Positions 25,770-27,625 of a DNA stretch of 27,625 bases are shown here, piece after piece. Numbering within the stretch: the stretch's first letter is position 1; each line of letters begins with the position of its first letter. Under the pieces are notes generated by a model. That model ran no database searches and was not told where the DNA came from. It was given only the letters and a program-made list of their open reading frames with translations. Source of the stretch: Chara braunii (taxonomy: Eukaryota; Streptophyta; Charophyceae; Charales; Characeae); contig BFEA01000063.1 in NCBI GenBank assembly GCA_003427395.1, forward strand, positions 2,633,598 through 2,661,222, written 5' to 3'. Position numbers and translations under genes: made by a program.

Positions 25770-26480
25770 TTAAACCTTTCTACTTTTAAGTTTATTGCTA
25801 GCTCTAGAACCTTTAATCTTTCGCCAGTCCGCTAAAATAAGGTTTCTAATTCCTTGGAGCATAGGAAACTGAACTTCCTCATCAGAGAGAGGGGACAATT
25901 GAAATCTGTCCTTGTTCCTTGCCATCCAGTGAACCCATAAGCCCATCACCCGAGCAAAATCCAGGGTGGGTATGAAGAGACAGAAGCTTTGTGCCTATCT
26001 CCCTCGATCAAGCCTTCTTTGTGCCGTAGAATATTACTGCAGTCTTCTGATTATGCTGGTGTCCAGATAGACTTCCGCCATTCCCAGAATCGCTGAGCTC
26101 GTGGACAAGACCACAAGATGTGGCAGATATCCTCTATAACCGTTGTGGTCACAGGAGGTGGCACGAAACATAGAGACCTGCATTCCTTTCGTAACGTACC
26201 ATTTACTGGAGGGGATGCACAGCATATGGATGATCCATAGTAAACCTGCAAGCTTGACTTCAGGAATTGATCGGATGGATTTGCCAAAGGTACATCATTG
26301 CTCAAAGTGTAGAGAGGTAAACCCTTCTGCTGAAGAAAAATATCCCAGTTAGCTTTGAGCCTTTGACCGAACATGCTACCCTACTGGCCTTTGATTGGAT
26401 TTTGTGCCCTGTGGAGACTGTGTAGTCTAGTAAAGGGAAATCACTCTTGTCCAGCGCTGATTGTTTCCATCCGAGAGCAA
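25770..26480 (-). pseudogene. LINE ORF2 C-terminal fragment with zf-RVT zinc knuckle
   Basis: Minus strand. The frame 26374-26051 reads RLKANWDIFLQQKGLPL ... ECRSLC ... EDICHILWSCPRAQRFWEW. This is a zinc knuckle C-x3-C ... H-x4-C of the zf-RVT type found at the end of plant LINE ORF2. A stop at 26051 and a frameshift follow. Another frame then continues FARVMGLWVHWMARNKDRFQ ... GIRNLILADWRKIKG to a stop at 25770, matching the tail of the LINE at 2239 (IIVDWRNKV). Upstream, short frames up to about 26560 may belong to the same ORF but are too shifted to place. It is a dead 5'-truncated copy. Confidence 0.75.
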
Positions 26481-26783
26481 GTGGATGTACCTTGGCTTTG
26501 AGCAATTGTAAACCATTGAGACAGAGCTTTGGTAGCAGTATTTCCTTACCCTGAGACAGCCCTGCTGATCCAACCTGGGCTCCGTGTTCCTTGCATAGCC
26601 TACAGTGATTGCCGTATTAGGGGTTGTGTTATTGTTCATGCGGAGGGGGCAAGGTTATCGATCCTGTAACCCGCACCAGTTTGCCACAAGTCCAATTCCT
26701 GCCAGGGAAGACCTCCGGCCCATCCCCCCTTTCGTCCTCAGCCGGTTAGTATTAGTCATGAGTTATGATCCCAGGCCAGTCCC

Positions 26784-27255
26784 GAACCAAATGTTTCCAC
26801 AGATCCACCCTAGGCAATGTCTTACCTAAGCCAACTCTAGACTAGCCAGTGTGCCACTCCAGGCTAGTCAGGAGCCGAATGTTTCCTCAGAGCCACCCTA
26901 GGCACTGTCTTGCCTATGCCAACTCTAGACCAGCCGGAGTACCTATCGGGATTATGTCATGGTTGGATTATATGGTCCAGGCTAATCTGGAACCGAATGT
27001 TTCCACGGAGTCACCGTAGGCAGTGTCAGTACCTAAGTCAACTCTAGACTAGCCTAAGTGCCACTCCAGACTAGTCCGGAACCGAATGTTTCCTCGAAGC
27101 GTGTCAGTACCTAAGCCAACTCTAGACTAGCCTATGTGTCACTCCAGACTAGTCTGGAACCGAATGTTTCCTCGAAGCCACCCCATGCAGTGTCTTATCT
27201 AAGCAAACTCTAGATCAGCCTGTGTACCTAACAGGGTTATATTAGGATTGGATGT
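26784..27255. repeat. tandem array of five 78-118-bp units
   Basis: Units start with GAACCGAATGTTTCC (or GAACCAAATG, GAGCCGAATG) at 26784, 26872, 26990, 27079 and 27157. Each has CACCCTAGGCAGTGTC-like and CCAACTCTAGACTAGCC segments. Units 2 and 5 carry an additional segment (GTACCTA ... GGGTTAT/GGATTATG ... GGTTGGAT), giving a higher-order pattern. The array ends exactly at the LINE endonuclease fragment. Confidence 0.9.
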
Positions 27256-27383
27256 TATTTCACCAAGATTTCAATTGTGAAGTTATGGATTATTTTTATG
27301 ATTCGCAGGGAAGATGGGTTTGGGTGAAGGTTATTATTGATAATGTTGAATGGTTTTTTATGTCGATTTATGCACCGGTGGAA
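27252..27383 (+). pseudogene. LINE endonuclease (APE/EEP) domain fragment
   Basis: The frame reads FHQDFNCEVMDYFYDSQGRW, VWVKVIIDNVEWFFMSIYAPVE. The pattern D-x-x-GRW ... hydrophobic strand ... IYAP is typical of the apurinic-type endonuclease at the N-terminus of LINE ORF2. Only about 45 residues remain. Sequence after YAPVEQ is unrelated, and the catalytic residues before and after this segment are absent. It is not contiguous with the other LINE pieces. Confidence 0.65.
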
Positions 27384-27625
27384 CAAAGTGCAATCAGACT
27401 CGTTTTCAAACACACTTTTCATGCATGTAAACAGCAACGCAGCATACTGGCGACATGCGCCCACTCAAAACTCAGAGATATGGCTTTCAGATACGAGTTC
27501 ACTCTCAATTAGCTATGGCGACTTCAGCGTCCAAACATCTCACTGTTCACATACACTGGATCACCCTGGATATCCCACACGCATCACTCTAACACTCGAA
27601 CACACACACACACACTCACTACTAA
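27384..27625. other. unassigned stretch to the window edge
   Basis: No feature is recognised apart from a short CA run near 27600-27615. Confidence 0.5.

Overview
The window looks like repeat-dense, gene-poor nuclear DNA of a streptophyte plant or green alga. Three observations support this. There are LINE-type retrotransposon fragments whose ORF2 ends in a plant-style zf-RVT zinc knuckle. There are tRNA-headed SINEs. There is also an AT-rich island carrying broken plastid ndhF and ndhI genes; plastid ndh genes are known from streptophytes, cyanobacteria and a few other algae. The mass of microsatellites, fold-back elements and MITEs would suit a large charophyte genome such as Chara, but that is an inference. 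I found no intact, confidently functional nuclear protein gene. Most long open frames are low-complexity or repeat artefacts.

Layout. 1-2237: microsatellite, an unassigned stretch, a 79-bp tandem array and minus-strand SINE pieces. 2239-3060: the 3' end of a LINE ORF2 with an in-frame stop, and a Mutator-like MITE with a 9-bp target duplication inserted just after its final stop codon. 3061-9320: microsatellites, fold-back elements and long polypyrimidine tracts, with a short composite repeat at 5083-5462. 9355-12840: MITE territory, including two opposite-facing copies of a hAT-like MITE, a fold-back element and a SINE. 13035-16490: the most interesting block. In order it holds a reverse-transcriptase scrap, a hammerhead-like motif, a long hairpin, a degenerate Penelope-like reverse-transcriptase C-terminus, a (TTC)n tract with an assembly gap, a tandem pair of RING-like zinc domains, and a conserved tail. 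The left hairpin arm and the tail recur fused together at 5083-5462, which suggests one mobile unit and an internally deleted derivative. 16650-22630: tandem arrays, SINEs, MITEs and a second hammerhead-like motif. 22744-23790: a chimeric plastid insertion. 24277-27383: further degraded retroelement genes (a second RT type, LINE zf-RVT, LINE endonuclease) and an 80-120-bp tandem array.

How the parts work together. The LINE remnants could explain the SINE tails and the small poly(A) insertions with 12-bp duplications. The DNA transposon families are present only as non-autonomous copies. The possible novelty is the 13.5-16.4 kb unit, which pairs RT, a ribozyme-like motif and tandem RING-like domains.
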